Source of the DNA: JAJRRS01 sp965230275
GTDB lineage: Bacteria; Planctomycetota; Phycisphaerae; Phycisphaerales; Phycisphaeraceae
NCBI GenBank assembly: GCA_965230275.1
Contig: CBDDKO010000002.1
Coordinates: 1,116,001 to 1,180,000, forward strand
DNA: 64,000 nt
Direction of reading: 5' to 3'
The notes beneath the pieces were generated by a model that was given only the letters and a program-made list of their open reading frames with translations, ran no database searches and had not been told where the DNA came from. Positions 8,027 to 17,096 of the stretch are shown one piece after another (position 1 is the first letter of the stretch; every line of letters begins with the position of its first letter). The position numbers and the translations under genes are program-made.

Positions 8027-8683
8027 TTATTCGCTCTTCTCTTCTTCACCGGTGTCTTCGGCCTGCTCTTCGGCGGCGGCTTCTTCAGCCGGCGATTCAG
8101 CTACGGCTTCTTCTTCGGCCGGGGCTTCCGGGGCTTCTTCCTCGACCACGGCGGTGGCGCCGCCCTTACGCAGCGCGGCGGCGAACTCCATCCGCTTGTT
8201 GGCCTTGTCACGGCGGCGTGAGTACTGACCCGAGACCTGCGGGCCGGACTCCTCTTCACCGACCAGCTGCAGGACGCACAGCGACGCGCCGTCGCCGATG
8301 CGGTGCTTGGCCAGCTTGATGATCCGGGTGTAGCCGCCGGTCCGGTCGGCGTAGCGCGGGGCGATTTCTTCGAACAGTACCTTGACGACCTTCGGCCCGC
8401 CGGTGATCTCGCCGTAGTTATTGCGGATCACGGCGTCGTCGTTCTCGCCCTTGATCATGATCGGGTCGGCGCCGAGCATCTTGATGACGCGGCGGCGGCT
8501 GGCGAGGTCACCCTTCTTGCCGGCGCTGATCAGCTTCTCGACGAAGGGCTTAAGGCTCTTGGCCTTGGGGACGGTCGTGGTGATCTGCCCGTGGGTGAAC
8601 AGGGACACGGCCATGTTGCGCCACATGGCGATCCGGTGGTTGGTCTTACGGCCGAGCTTACGGCCTGCAACGCGGTGTCTCAT
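8027..8683 (-). CDS. rplQ: 50S ribosomal protein L17 with acidic C-terminal extension
   Basis: L17 lines the peptide exit region of the large subunit. The first 125 or so residues are a standard L17 (start MRHRVAGRKLGRK, then NMAVSLFTHG). The 218-aa protein is far longer than the usual 115-130 aa because of an added segment that ends in about 40 residues almost entirely Glu, Ala and Pro. An AAGGAGA site precedes ATG 8683. The gene closes the operon, directly before the terminator. The function of the tail is unknown. Confidence 0.96.
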   Translation of the reverse strand: MRHRVAGRKLGRKTNHRIAMWRNMAVSLFTHGQITTTVPKAKSLKPFVEKLISAGKKGDLASRRRVIKMLGADPIMIKGENDDAVIRNNYGEITGGPKVVKVLFEEIAPRYADRTGGYTRIIKLAKHRIGDGASLCVLQLVGEEESGPQVSGQYSRRRDKANKRMEFAAALRKGGATAVVEEEAPEAPAEEEAVAESPAEEAAAEEQAEDTGEEEKSE

Positions 8684-8802
8684 CGTTAAGTCTCCTTTAT
8701 TGACTTGGCCGAAGGGTGAGACGCCTCCGGCTGTGCCACTCCCGCATCAAACATAAGCGGGGCAATTCGACCCACACACGGGGCCGGGGCTCGTGGGCCC
8801 CT

Positions 8803-8842
8803 GTCACGATTGAACGTGACGATTCAGCCGTGATTACACGGC
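8803..8842. repeat. Two perfect hairpins in the rpoA-rplQ spacer
   Basis: GTCACG (8803-8808) pairs with CGTGAC (8815-8820), and GCCGTG (8827-8832) pairs with CACGGC (8837-8842). The rpoA stop codon (8834-8836) lies in the loop of the second hairpin. No T-run follows, so they are unlikely to be intrinsic terminators. Confidence 0.6.
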
Positions 8843-9841
8843 GGGTGTATCGGCCTGCAGCTCGGCGGGCAGTTCCATGCCCAGGCTCAGGCCCATGTCG
8901 GTGAGCTTACGCTTGACCTCACGCAGCGACGTCTTGCCGAAGCTGCGGACCTTCAGCAGGTCGGCCTCGGTGTGGCTGACCAGCTCAGAGACGGTCGCGA
9001 TGTTCGCGGTCTCCAGGCAGTTGCTGGCGCGGACCGAGAGGTCCAACTCGTTGACGTTCATCTTGAACTTGCGGATCTGCTCTTCGTCCACACGGGCGGC
9101 GGCGGCGGCGGATTCGCTGGCGGTCGCTTCACCCAGCTCGAAGTACTGCACGAACGGGTTGAGGTGCTTACGCAGGATCTTGGCGGCTTCGACCAGCGCC
9201 ATCTCCGGCGTGAGCGTGCCGTTGGTCCAGATCTCGAGCGTCAGCTTGTCGAAGTTGGTCTTCTGGCCGACGCGGGTGTCTTCGGTCTTGTAGCGGACAC
9301 GGGTGACGGGGCTGAAGATAGCGTCGACGGGGATGACGCCGATCTCCTGCTCGCCTGTGGATTCGTAGTACTCGCTGGCAGGGACGTAACCGCGGCCCTT
9401 CTCGACACGGAACTCGATGTCGAAGTCGATCTGCTTGGTCAAGGTTGCCAGCACCAGGTCCTTGGTGTGGATGGTGACGGCGGTATCGGCCTCGATCAGG
9501 TCGCAGGTGACTTCACCGGGGCCCTCGGCCTGGATCCGCATGCTCTTGGCTTCTTCGGAATCCAGAGAGACGACGATGTCCTTGATGTTCAGGAGGATAT
9601 CGGTGGCGTCTTCCTGCACGCCGTCGAGGCTGGTGAACTCGTGCTGAGCGCCCTTGATCTTGACGGCGGTGACGGCAGCGCCTTCGAGGCTGGACAGCAG
9701 GATGCGCCGCAGGCTGTTGCCGACGGTGGTGCCGAAGCCGCGTTCGAAGGGCTCGACGGTGAACTTGCCGTAGGTCGGGGTGTTGGCCGGGTCGGCAACG
9801 ACACGGTGAGGCAGCTCGAGGCCGCGCCATCTGATACGCAT
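8834..9841 (-). CDS. rpoA: RNA polymerase alpha subunit
   Basis: RpoA of 335 aa forms the dimer on which the beta subunits assemble. The N-terminal assembly domain includes GNSLRRILLSS near residue 38. The C-terminal domain (from about residue 265) holds the DNA- and activator-binding helix-hairpin-helix, seen as VRSFGKTSLREVKRKL. A flexible linker separates them. The GGAGA site upstream supports ATG 9841. In most bacteria rpsD lies between rpsK and rpoA; here only 163 bases separate them and rpsD is absent. Confidence 0.98.
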   Translation of the reverse strand: MRIRWRGLELPHRVVADPANTPTYGKFTVEPFERGFGTTVGNSLRRILLSSLEGAAVTAVKIKGAQHEFTSLDGVQEDATDILLNIKDIVVSLDSEEAKSMRIQAEGPGEVTCDLIEADTAVTIHTKDLVLATLTKQIDFDIEFRVEKGRGYVPASEYYESTGEQEIGVIPVDAIFSPVTRVRYKTEDTRVGQKTNFDKLTLEIWTNGTLTPEMALVEAAKILRKHLNPFVQYFELGEATASESAAAAARVDEEQIRKFKMNVNELDLSVRASNCLETANIATVSELVSHTEADLLKVRSFGKTSLREVKRKLTDMGLSLGMELPAELQADTPAV

Positions 9842-10004
9842 GATAGGTCTCCGATTCTTCCAGCAGCCCTTGGGGGTGGGAGCGCCGGGGGTTTATCGCG
9901 TGTCCGACCGCTGCTGGACGGCCGGGCGCTTCTGATCCCACTGGCGTTGAGTTGTACGTTAAAGGCCGGCGGTCCTTGCCGGGCCGGTTACTGGCCGGTC
10001 GTGC

Positions 10005-10382
10005 TTAGACGCGGCGGCGCTTGCGGGGGCGGCAGCCGTTGTGCGGGATCGGGGTGTGATCCTCGACGGCGGTGATCTTCAGGCCGTTGGCCTGCAGGCC
10101 GGTGATGGCCGATTCACGGCCGGAGCCTGCGCCACGGATGCGGACCTCGACTTCGTGGACGCCGTACTTCTTGGCGACCTGGGCGGCCTCCTCGGCGGCA
10201 CGGGTCGCGGCGAACGGGGTGCTCTTGCGCGAGCCCTTGAACCCGGCGCTGCCGGCCGACGCCTGGCAGAGGGTCTCGCCGTTGACGTCGGTGATGGTGA
10301 TCAGGGTGTTGTTGAAGGTCGCCTTGATGTGGGCGATGCCCCGGGCGACGTTCTTGCGGATCTTCTTGGTCTTCTTGGCCAT
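10005..10382 (-). CDS. rpsK: 30S ribosomal protein S11
   Basis: S11 of 125 aa, part of the 30S platform near the mRNA exit (E site). The typical body (NNTLITITD, GFKGSRKSTPFAA, the C-terminal PHNGCRPRKRRRV) is complete. The N-terminal lysine-rich leader is usual for the family. It lies between rpsM and rpoA in the alpha operon. Confidence 0.98.
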   Translation of the reverse strand: MAKKTKKIRKNVARGIAHIKATFNNTLITITDVNGETLCQASAGSAGFKGSRKSTPFAATRAAEEAAQVAKKYGVHEVEVRIRGAGSGRESAITGLQANGLKITAVEDHTPIPHNGCRPRKRRRV

Positions 10383-10415
10383 GTCTTTTCCTCGAAGTTC
10401 GTGGCGTTGCCGTCT

Positions 10416-10576
10416 CTCCTAAAACGTTTAGGCGGGCAACTGGCTTCGGATATTGAACTCGTGTCGATCTTTGATCGACCGCTAAACAGTTGTGTTGGTA
10501 GGGCCGAGCGAGCTCGGCGGTTAAACGATCGCGATGCGATCCGCCGCGATCGCGGCGTGTAACACTTACGTGTTAC
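10416..10576. repeat. Cluster of six short perfect hairpins in the rpsM-rpsK spacer
   Basis: Inverted pairs stand almost back to back: CCTAAA/TTTAGG (10416-10430), GTCGATC/GATCGAC (10463-10479), GCCGAG/CTCGGC (10503-10518), GATCGC/GCGATC (10527-10541), the 16-bp palindrome at 10542-10557, and GTAACAC/GTGTTAC (10559-10576), the last overlapping the rpsM stop. A TTTA-containing core separates several of them. Confidence 0.7.
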
Positions 10577-10956
10577 TTCATGCCCTTGACCGACTTCTTG
10601 CCGGCGACGGTACGCTTACGGCCCTTACGGGTGCGGGCGTTGGTCTGGGTGCGCTGACCACGCACGGGCAGGCCTCGGCGGTGACGGTCGCCGCGGTAGC
10701 AGCGGATGTCACGCAGGCGGGTGATGTTCTGCGAGGTCTGGCGACGCAGGGCGCCTTCGACCAGCAGGCTGTTCTCGATGATCCCGCCGATCTGGGCCAG
10801 CTGGTCTTCGGTCAGCGTGTTGGCGCGGACCTGGCCGTCCAGGCCGGCTTCCTTGACGATATCTTCCGCGATCTTCGGCCCGATGCCGTAGATGTAGCGG
10901 AGGGCGATCCGGATCGGCTTGTTGTCCGGGATGTCAACACCTGAGAGTCGGGGCAT
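10573..10956 (-). CDS. rpsM: 30S ribosomal protein S13
   Basis: S13 of 127 aa sits in the 30S head and contacts the P-site tRNA and the 50S subunit. The N-terminus PRLSGVDIPDNK, the helix-two-turn-helix IYGIGPKIA and the basic C-terminal RGLPVRGQRTQTNARTRKG segment are all present. I chose ATG 10956 because it gives the canonical MPRLSG N-terminus; an upstream ATG would add seven non-conserved residues. It follows rpmJ in the operon. Confidence 0.97.
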   Translation of the reverse strand: MPRLSGVDIPDNKPIRIALRYIYGIGPKIAEDIVKEAGLDGQVRANTLTEDQLAQIGGIIENSLLVEGALRRQTSQNITRLRDIRCYRGDRHRRGLPVRGQRTQTNARTRKGRKRTVAGKKSVKGMK

Positions 10957-10977
10957 GTTCTTTTCCTCTTTGATCAT

Positions 10978-11025
10978 GACCGAGCAAGCTCGGTCGCTAA
11001 ACGGTCGTGGCTGTCATGCCACGAC
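10978..11025. repeat. Two perfect hairpins in the rpmJ-rpsM spacer
   Basis: GACCGAGC (10978-10985) pairs with GCTCGGTC (10988-10995), and GTCGTGGC (11004-11011) pairs with GCCACGAC (11018-11025). On the minus strand GTTTAGC immediately precedes the first stem, the same arrangement as in the repeat at 39559-39583. Confidence 0.7.
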
Positions 11026-11040
11026 GGGCCGATCGTTGGA

Positions 11041-11154
11041 TCAGCCTTGGCGCTGCTTGTGTTTGGGGTTGGTGCAGATCACACGGACCACGCCCTTACG
11101 GCGGATCACCTTGCAATTCTCGCAGATGCGTTTGACGCTGGCTCGTACTTTCAT
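11041..11154 (-). CDS. rpmJ: 50S ribosomal protein L36
   Basis: L36 of 37 aa, a small rRNA-binding protein of the large subunit. The sequence begins MKVRASVKRICENCK and has the C-x2-C-x12-C-x4-H zinc-binding pattern of the zinc-containing form (CENC, then C and H in ICTNPKH). It lies between infA and rpsM as in many bacteria. Confidence 0.96.
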   Translation of the reverse strand: MKVRASVKRICENCKVIRRKGVVRVICTNPKHKQRQG

Positions 11155-11225
11155 GGTTCGGTCTCCCGAGGCTGTCCCCGGCTTCCGGGGCTAAGGGGCT
11201 ATCCCTGTGTGCTTATTCGTATCCG

Positions 11226-11441
11226 TCAGTGGCGGTAAGTAATACGTCCCTTGGTCAGGTCGTAGGGGCTGAGTTCGACGGTCACCCGATCACCGGGGAG
11301 GATGCGGATGTAGAACTTACGCATCTTCCCGGAGATGTGGGCGATCATCTCGTGATCGTTCTCGAGCTTCACGCGGAACATCGCGTTGGGCAGGGCATCG
11401 ATCACTTCACCCTCGAACTGTAGTTTGTCTTCCTTGGCCAC
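11226..11441 (-). CDS. infA: Translation initiation factor IF-1
   Basis: IF-1 of 71 aa, an OB-fold protein that binds the ribosomal A site during initiation. The complete family sequence is seen (FRVKLENDHE, GKMRKFYIRILPGDRV, DLTKGRITYR). The start is GTG 11441 with GAGGA upstream. It lies between map and rpmJ. Confidence 0.97.
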   Translation of the reverse strand: MAKEDKLQFEGEVIDALPNAMFRVKLENDHEMIAHISGKMRKFYIRILPGDRVTVELSPYDLTKGRITYRH

Positions 11442-11491
11442 AAATCCTCTTTACGCATGTGCGTGGTGCTGTTTTTCCTTGCCTGCTAGCG

Positions 11492-12259
11492 CTACCGGCC
11501 GTCGGTCAACACGTCGGCCCCGTCGGCGGTGACGGCGACCGTGTGCTCGTAATGAGCCGACGGCTTGCGGTCCACGGTCACGACGGTCCACCCGTCGCGA
11601 AGCGTCCGCACCTCGTGTGAGCCCAGGTTGCACATCGGCTCGATCGCGAGCACGATGCCTTCCCGAAGCTCGATGTCGTTCCGGATCAGGTCACGGTTGA
11701 CGAAGTTGGGGACCTTCGGGTCCTCGTGCATCTTCGAGCCGATCCCATGTCCGACGAAGTCCCGCACGACACCCATGCCTTGGGACTCCGCGTAATTCTG
11801 CATCAGCCGGGCGACCTGGCTCCACTTCCTGCCGGGCTTGACGTTCTCGATCGCGATCTGCAACACGTGCTCGGTCACTTCGCAGAGTTTGCGAGTGTCC
11901 GGGTCCACGTCGCCGACCAGGATCGTCGTCGCCGCATCGCCGCACCAGCCATCCACTTCAACCCCGCAATCGACGCTGACGATATCGCCATCCTCGATCA
12001 CTCGGTCGCCCGCGATCCCGTGAACGACTTCTTCGTTCACGCTGATGCACAGGTTCGACGGGAAAGGGGTCGGTCCGGGGTAACCCTTGAACAATCCCTT
12101 GGCACCGGCGTCCGTGAAGACGCGGTAGCCTTCCTCGTCGATCTGCCGGGTCGTTACGCCCGGCTTGCATATCTCTCGGCACCGCTGGTGGACCTGCTGG
12201 ACGATCCGTCCGGCGGTGCGCATTTTTTCGATCTCTTCAGGCTTCTTCCTGATTATCAC
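11492..12259 (-). CDS. map: Methionine aminopeptidase, type I
   Basis: Map of 255 aa removes the initiator methionine from nascent proteins. The pita-bread metallopeptidase ligands are visible: D in SVDCGVEVDG, D in CGDAATT, H in DFVGHGIG, E in LAIEPM and E in YEHTVAV. It is a type Ia-like enzyme without an N-terminal zinc extension. The start is GTG 12259. In many genomes adk separates secY and map; here the 113-base spacer holds no adk. Confidence 0.97.
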   Translation of the reverse strand: MIIRKKPEEIEKMRTAGRIVQQVHQRCREICKPGVTTRQIDEEGYRVFTDAGAKGLFKGYPGPTPFPSNLCISVNEEVVHGIAGDRVIEDGDIVSVDCGVEVDGWCGDAATTILVGDVDPDTRKLCEVTEHVLQIAIENVKPGRKWSQVARLMQNYAESQGMGVVRDFVGHGIGSKMHEDPKVPNFVNRDLIRNDIELREGIVLAIEPMCNLGSHEVRTLRDGWTVVTVDRKPSAHYEHTVAVTADGADVLTDGR

Positions 12260-12372
12260 AGCCGCTTATGACCCGTCTGACCTCTTGGGTTTCCGAACCA
12301 ACAGCGGGTCGGAGCAAGTCGCACATGGTATCACGGCCGACAAGCCCTGACAACTGCCTATATCCCCACGGG

Positions 12373-13785
<1,413 letters not shown>

Positions 13786-13793
13786 GGTAGCGG

Positions 13794-13820
13794 TTAGCCC
13801 TTAGCCGTTAGCCGTTAGCT
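13794..13820. repeat. TTAGCCGTTAGC word repeat in the secY leader
   Basis: Three to four imperfect copies of the word TTAGCC/TTAGCCG stand in the spacer between rplO and secY. The same word family occurs at 17667-17769, 18121-18148 and 47294-47318. There is no partner arm here. Confidence 0.6.
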
Positions 13821-13864
13821 ATAAGGTCGCACGGCCACTGATGCAACATGGTTGGTGATACGTC

Positions 13865-14317
13865 TCAGGCAACGGTAGCGCTGCCGCCGGCCTGTGTGAT
13901 CTTTTCCTGAGCACTCTTGGAGAAGCTGGCGGCGGTGACGGTGAGCTTCTTCTTGGTGTCGCCCGTGCCGAGGATCTTAACGGGCAGCTTGTCGTCGCGG
14001 ATCAGCCCGACCTTCACGAGCATCTGCGCGTTGACCTCGGCGCCGTCATCGAACCGTGCGTCGAGCGCGGCGATATTGACGATGGCGTAGTGCTTCTTGA
14101 ACAGCACGTTGGAGAAGCCGCGCTTGGCGACCCGGCGGAACAGCGGGGTCTGGCCGCCTTCACGGCTGGCGCGGATCGAGCCGCTGGCGCCCGAACGGGA
14201 ACCGGCACCCTTGTGCCCGCGGCCACAGGTCTTGCCTCGGCCGGAGCCGACGCCTCGGCCGACACGCTTACGCTTCTTGTGCTTGCCCACCTTCTCGGTG
14301 ACATCATGGATCATCAT
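13865..14317 (-). CDS. rplO: 50S ribosomal protein L15
   Basis: L15 of 150 aa, an early assembly protein of the large subunit. The glycine- and basic-rich N-terminal extension (KRVGRGVGSGRGKTCGRGHKG) and the compact C-terminal domain are complete. Two adjacent ATG codons lie at 14317 and 14314 behind a GAGGAG site. The upstream neighbour is rpsE; rpmD, which usually intervenes, is missing because only 50 bases separate the two. Confidence 0.96.
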   Translation of the reverse strand: MMIHDVTEKVGKHKKRKRVGRGVGSGRGKTCGRGHKGAGSRSGASGSIRASREGGQTPLFRRVAKRGFSNVLFKKHYAIVNIAALDARFDDGAEVNAQMLVKVGLIRDDKLPVKILGTGDTKKKLTVTAASFSKSAQEKITQAGGSATVA

Positions 14318-14367
14318 GGCTCAAACACTCCTCTATCACACGGCGGGTTTCGCCGGGGAGTCGCTGG

Positions 14368-15258
14368 TTAGTCTTTCTTTTCCGCTTCTTGATTGTCGTC
14401 GGCGGCGGGGGTTTCTGGCGCCTGCTCGGTGGCGGGTGCCTCGGTGGCCTGCTCGGGAGCGGCCGCCTCAACATTAGGCTGCTCTTCGGCCGGAGCTTCG
14501 GCGGGTGCTTCAGCTGTTTCCGGGGCTTCCGGGGCGGCTTCCTCTGCCGGCTTTTCTTCCTTGGGCTTCGGTGCGTGGCTGGTGGTGACGGTGGCTTTCA
14601 CGCCCTTACCGCCGGGCACGCTCTCACGCTGCCGACCGCCACGCTTGCCGCCGCGGCCGCCCTTCTTGTCGCCCTGCTCCTCTTCCACCTTCGGCGATTC
14701 GACCTGCGCCGGGGCGGCGCTGCTGGTCGTGTAACGCTGGCCGATGGCGATCTTCTCTTCCACCGCGGTGGTCTCGATCTCCACGCCACGGTGGCTGGCG
14801 ACCTGTTCCTTGGTCCGCATGCGGGTCAGGCCGTCGAGCACGGCCTTGCACAGGTTCTTCTTGTTGGTCGAGCCATACGCCTTGGTCAGGCAGTCCTGCA
14901 CACCGGCCATTTCCAGCACGGCGCGGGCGGTGCCGCCGGCGATAACACCGGTACCGGGCGCCGCCGGCAGGATGCGGATCTTGGACGCGCCGAACTTGCC
15001 TTCGATCGGGTGCGGCAGCGTGCCGTCTTTCATCTCGATCTTGACCAGCTGCTTGCGTGCGTTCTTCTGTGCCTTCTCGATGGCGGAGGGCACGCCGGTA
15101 CCCTTGCCGTAGCCGATGCCGACGCTGCCGCGGCGGTCGCCGACGACGACGAGCGCGGCGAAGCTGAAGCGGCGGCCGCCCTTGACGACGGTCGCGGTAC
15201 GGAAGATGCCGACCGTGGTCGATTCTAATGCCTGTGTGTCTTCGAGTAGTTCGGGCAT
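14368..15258 (-). CDS. rpsE: 30S ribosomal protein S5 with long acidic C-terminal tail
   Basis: S5 of 296 aa helps maintain translational fidelity at the mRNA entry channel. The double-stranded RNA-binding domain (TATVVKGGRRFSFAALVVVGD) and the C-terminal domain (APGTGVIAGG, then LDGLTRMRT) fill the first 165 residues. A tail of about 130 residues follows, first basic and Gly-rich (GGRGGKRGGRQRE), then an Ala/Glu/Pro-rich acidic run to the end. Normal S5 is about 165-200 aa. ATG 15258 has an AGGAA site and gives the conserved N-terminus. Confidence 0.96.
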   Translation of the reverse strand: MPELLEDTQALESTTVGIFRTATVVKGGRRFSFAALVVVGDRRGSVGIGYGKGTGVPSAIEKAQKNARKQLVKIEMKDGTLPHPIEGKFGASKIRILPAAPGTGVIAGGTARAVLEMAGVQDCLTKAYGSTNKKNLCKAVLDGLTRMRTKEQVASHRGVEIETTAVEEKIAIGQRYTTSSAAPAQVESPKVEEEQGDKKGGRGGKRGGRQRESVPGGKGVKATVTTSHAPKPKEEKPAEEAAPEAPETAEAPAEAPAEEQPNVEAAAPEQATEAPATEQAPETPAADDNQEAEKKD

Positions 15259-15312
15259 GTTGTTCCTCGGGTGCGGAGGTCCCATCCGCGTGGGCGGATG
15301 AGCTTGAGCGTG

Positions 15313-15663
15313 TTAGAGCTTGAGGCCCCCTTCACGGGCGGCGTCGGCCAGGGCCTTGACCCGGCCGTGATAACGGAAGCCGTTGCGGTCGAACGCGACC
15401 TGGGTGACGCCGGCCTGCTTGGCCTGCTCGGCGATCTGCTTGCCGACCGCTTTCGCGGCCTCGATGTTGCCGCCCTGATCGCTCTTGACGGAGCTGGCGG
15501 ACGCGATCGTCTTGCCGTCCAGGTCGTCGATGACCTGCACGTAGATGTTCTTGAGGCTGCGGTAGACCGTGAGGCGCGGGCGTTCGGGGGTACCCTTGAC
15601 GCGCTTGCGGATGCCGGTCTTGCGGCGGTTTCGGCGTACGGTTTTGAGTTTGTTCTTGTCCAT
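15313..15663 (-). CDS. rplR: 50S ribosomal protein L18
   Basis: L18 of 116 aa binds 5S rRNA in the central protuberance. The basic N-terminus, TVYRSLKNIYVQVIDD, and the C-terminal VAFDRNGFRYHGRVKALADAAREGGL are typical. It is placed between rplF and rpsE. A GGGAA site precedes the ATG. Confidence 0.97.
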   Translation of the reverse strand: MDKNKLKTVRRNRRKTGIRKRVKGTPERPRLTVYRSLKNIYVQVIDDLDGKTIASASSVKSDQGGNIEAAKAVGKQIAEQAKQAGVTQVAFDRNGFRYHGRVKALADAAREGGLKL

Positions 15664-15718
15664 CGCTAATGTTCCCGTGGCCGGCGTTCGCGCTCGGCGG
15701 GGTGAATCGGATCAGTCT

Positions 15719-16258
15719 TTAGCCACCGCCTGCAAACGCCTTACCGGCCTTGCGGATGATGTGCTCGTTGGCGTACTTGATGCCGCGGCCGTTGTAGGGC
15801 TCGGGCTTACGGTGCTGGCGGATTTCGGCGGCGACCTGGCCGACCAGCTGCTTGTCGGGGCCGGAGACCTTGATCTTGTTGCCCTGGATGTCGACCTTGA
15901 TCCCGGCGGGGACCTCGACGACACGGGTGTCGGCGTAGCCCACGTTCAGGTTGACCTTCATGCCCTGGAGCTTGGCGGTCCAGCCCACGCCGGTGATTTC
16001 CAGGTCCTTTTCGTAACCCTTGGTCACGCCCTGGATCATGTTGGCGATCAGCGAGCGGGTCAGGCCGTGCATCGCCTTGGCGGTGCGCGAGTCGCTCTTG
16101 CGCTCGACGACGACTTCGTCACCCTCGACCTTGACAGTGACCTCGGGGCGGTGGGTCATGGACAGCTTGTTGCTGCCGGCCTCAACCGTGACCTGGTCGC
16201 CGTTGACCGACACCTTAGCGCCGGCGAGCGGGATGGGTTTTTTACCGATACGGGACAT
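15719..16258 (-). CDS. rplF: 50S ribosomal protein L6
   Basis: L6 of 179 aa, located near the factor-binding site of the large subunit. The start MSRIGKKPI, the tandem domains and the C-terminal signature PEPYNGRGIKY are all present. An AAGGA site precedes the ATG. Order rpsH-rplF-rplR is the standard spc arrangement. Confidence 0.97.
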   Translation of the reverse strand: MSRIGKKPIPLAGAKVSVNGDQVTVEAGSNKLSMTHRPEVTVKVEGDEVVVERKSDSRTAKAMHGLTRSLIANMIQGVTKGYEKDLEITGVGWTAKLQGMKVNLNVGYADTRVVEVPAGIKVDIQGNKIKVSGPDKQLVGQVAAEIRQHRKPEPYNGRGIKYANEHIIRKAGKAFAGGG

Positions 16259-16333
16259 TGTTGAATCCTTGTTGTGCCTTAAGCGTTTGTTCGGGTCAGG
16301 CTTGGTTCAATCGATTGGGTTCAGTTCCGATGC

Positions 16334-16732
16334 TTACTCCACGGTGCACAGCAGCTCGCCGCCGACGTGTTCCTGTCGTGCCTTGCGGTCGGACATCACG
16401 CCGCCGGACGTGCTGACGATGGCGATCCCCAGGCCGCCCAGTGGGCGGGGGAGCTTGTCGGCGCGTGTGTAGACACGGCAGCCGGGCTTGCTCTCTCGCT
16501 TGAGGGTGTGGATGAGCTGCTCGCCCTGTGGGCCGTAGCGCAGGTCGATGCGGAGGATACCTTGCCGGCCGTCGTCGATGACGCTGAAGTCCTGGACGTA
16601 GCCTTCGTCCTTGAGCACCTGGGCGATGCCGGAACAGATCTTGCTGTTGCGGCAATCGACGCGCTTGGCCTTTTTCCGCGCTGCGTTGCGGACGCGGGTG
16701 AGCATGTCGGCGATGGGGTCTGATAAAGCCAT
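16334..16732 (-). CDS. rpsH: 30S ribosomal protein S8
   Basis: S8 of 132 aa binds the central domain of 16S rRNA and in E. coli represses the spc operon. The N-terminal DPIADMLTRVRNA motif and the C-terminal segment GIAIVSTSGGVMSDRKAR are typical. It lies between rpsN and rplF. I saw no clear S8 target helix upstream of rplE. Confidence 0.97.
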   Translation of the reverse strand: MALSDPIADMLTRVRNAARKKAKRVDCRNSKICSGIAQVLKDEGYVQDFSVIDDGRQGILRIDLRYGPQGEQLIHTLKRESKPGCRVYTRADKLPRPLGGLGIAIVSTSGGVMSDRKARQEHVGGELLCTVE

Positions 16733-16797
16733 TCTCTGTGAGCCTTATACCTGTGGGTGTCTTATCTCTTAAAAGCCGTTCCGTTTTCCTTGGCCGA

Positions 16798-17067
16798 TTA
16801 CCAGGAGGCCTTACGCATCCCGGGGACCTTGCCTTCCAGCGCCAGCTCACGCAGCTTGATGCGGGAGATCCCGAACTTGCGGTAGACGCTACGGGTGCGC
16901 CCGGTCAGGGCACAGTGGTTGCGGTAGCGCGTCGGGCTGGCGTTGCGCGGCAGCTTCTGGAGTGCGGCGTAGTCGCCTTCCTCCTTGAGCTTACGGCGGA
17001 GTTCGGCGTACTTATCGATGGTCTTCTTGACTTTCGCCATTCGGACGCTGGTGGACTTTGATGCCAT
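16798..17067 (-). CDS. rpsN: 30S ribosomal protein S14, zinc-independent form
   Basis: S14 of 89 aa in the 30S head. It is the longer form that lacks the CxxC zinc motif: the C-terminal half reads RNHCALTGRTRSVYRKFGIS. The N-terminal basic helix is complete. It follows rplE in the operon. The absence of zinc ligands means it does not depend on zinc supply. Confidence 0.96.
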   Translation of the reverse strand: MASKSTSVRMAKVKKTIDKYAELRRKLKEEGDYAALQKLPRNASPTRYRNHCALTGRTRSVYRKFGISRIKLRELALEGKVPGMRKASW

Positions 17068-17096
17068 GGTGATATTCTCTGCCTGCCTGGTGTTAG

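Noticed and set aside
8972..10075. Plus-strand open frame of 367 codons opposite rpoA
   Set aside because: It is the mirror frame of rpoA and rpsK; rpoA is unmistakable.
14318..14367. Ribosomal protein L30 gene between rplO and rpsE
   Set aside because: Only 50 bases are available, too short for rpmD in any frame.
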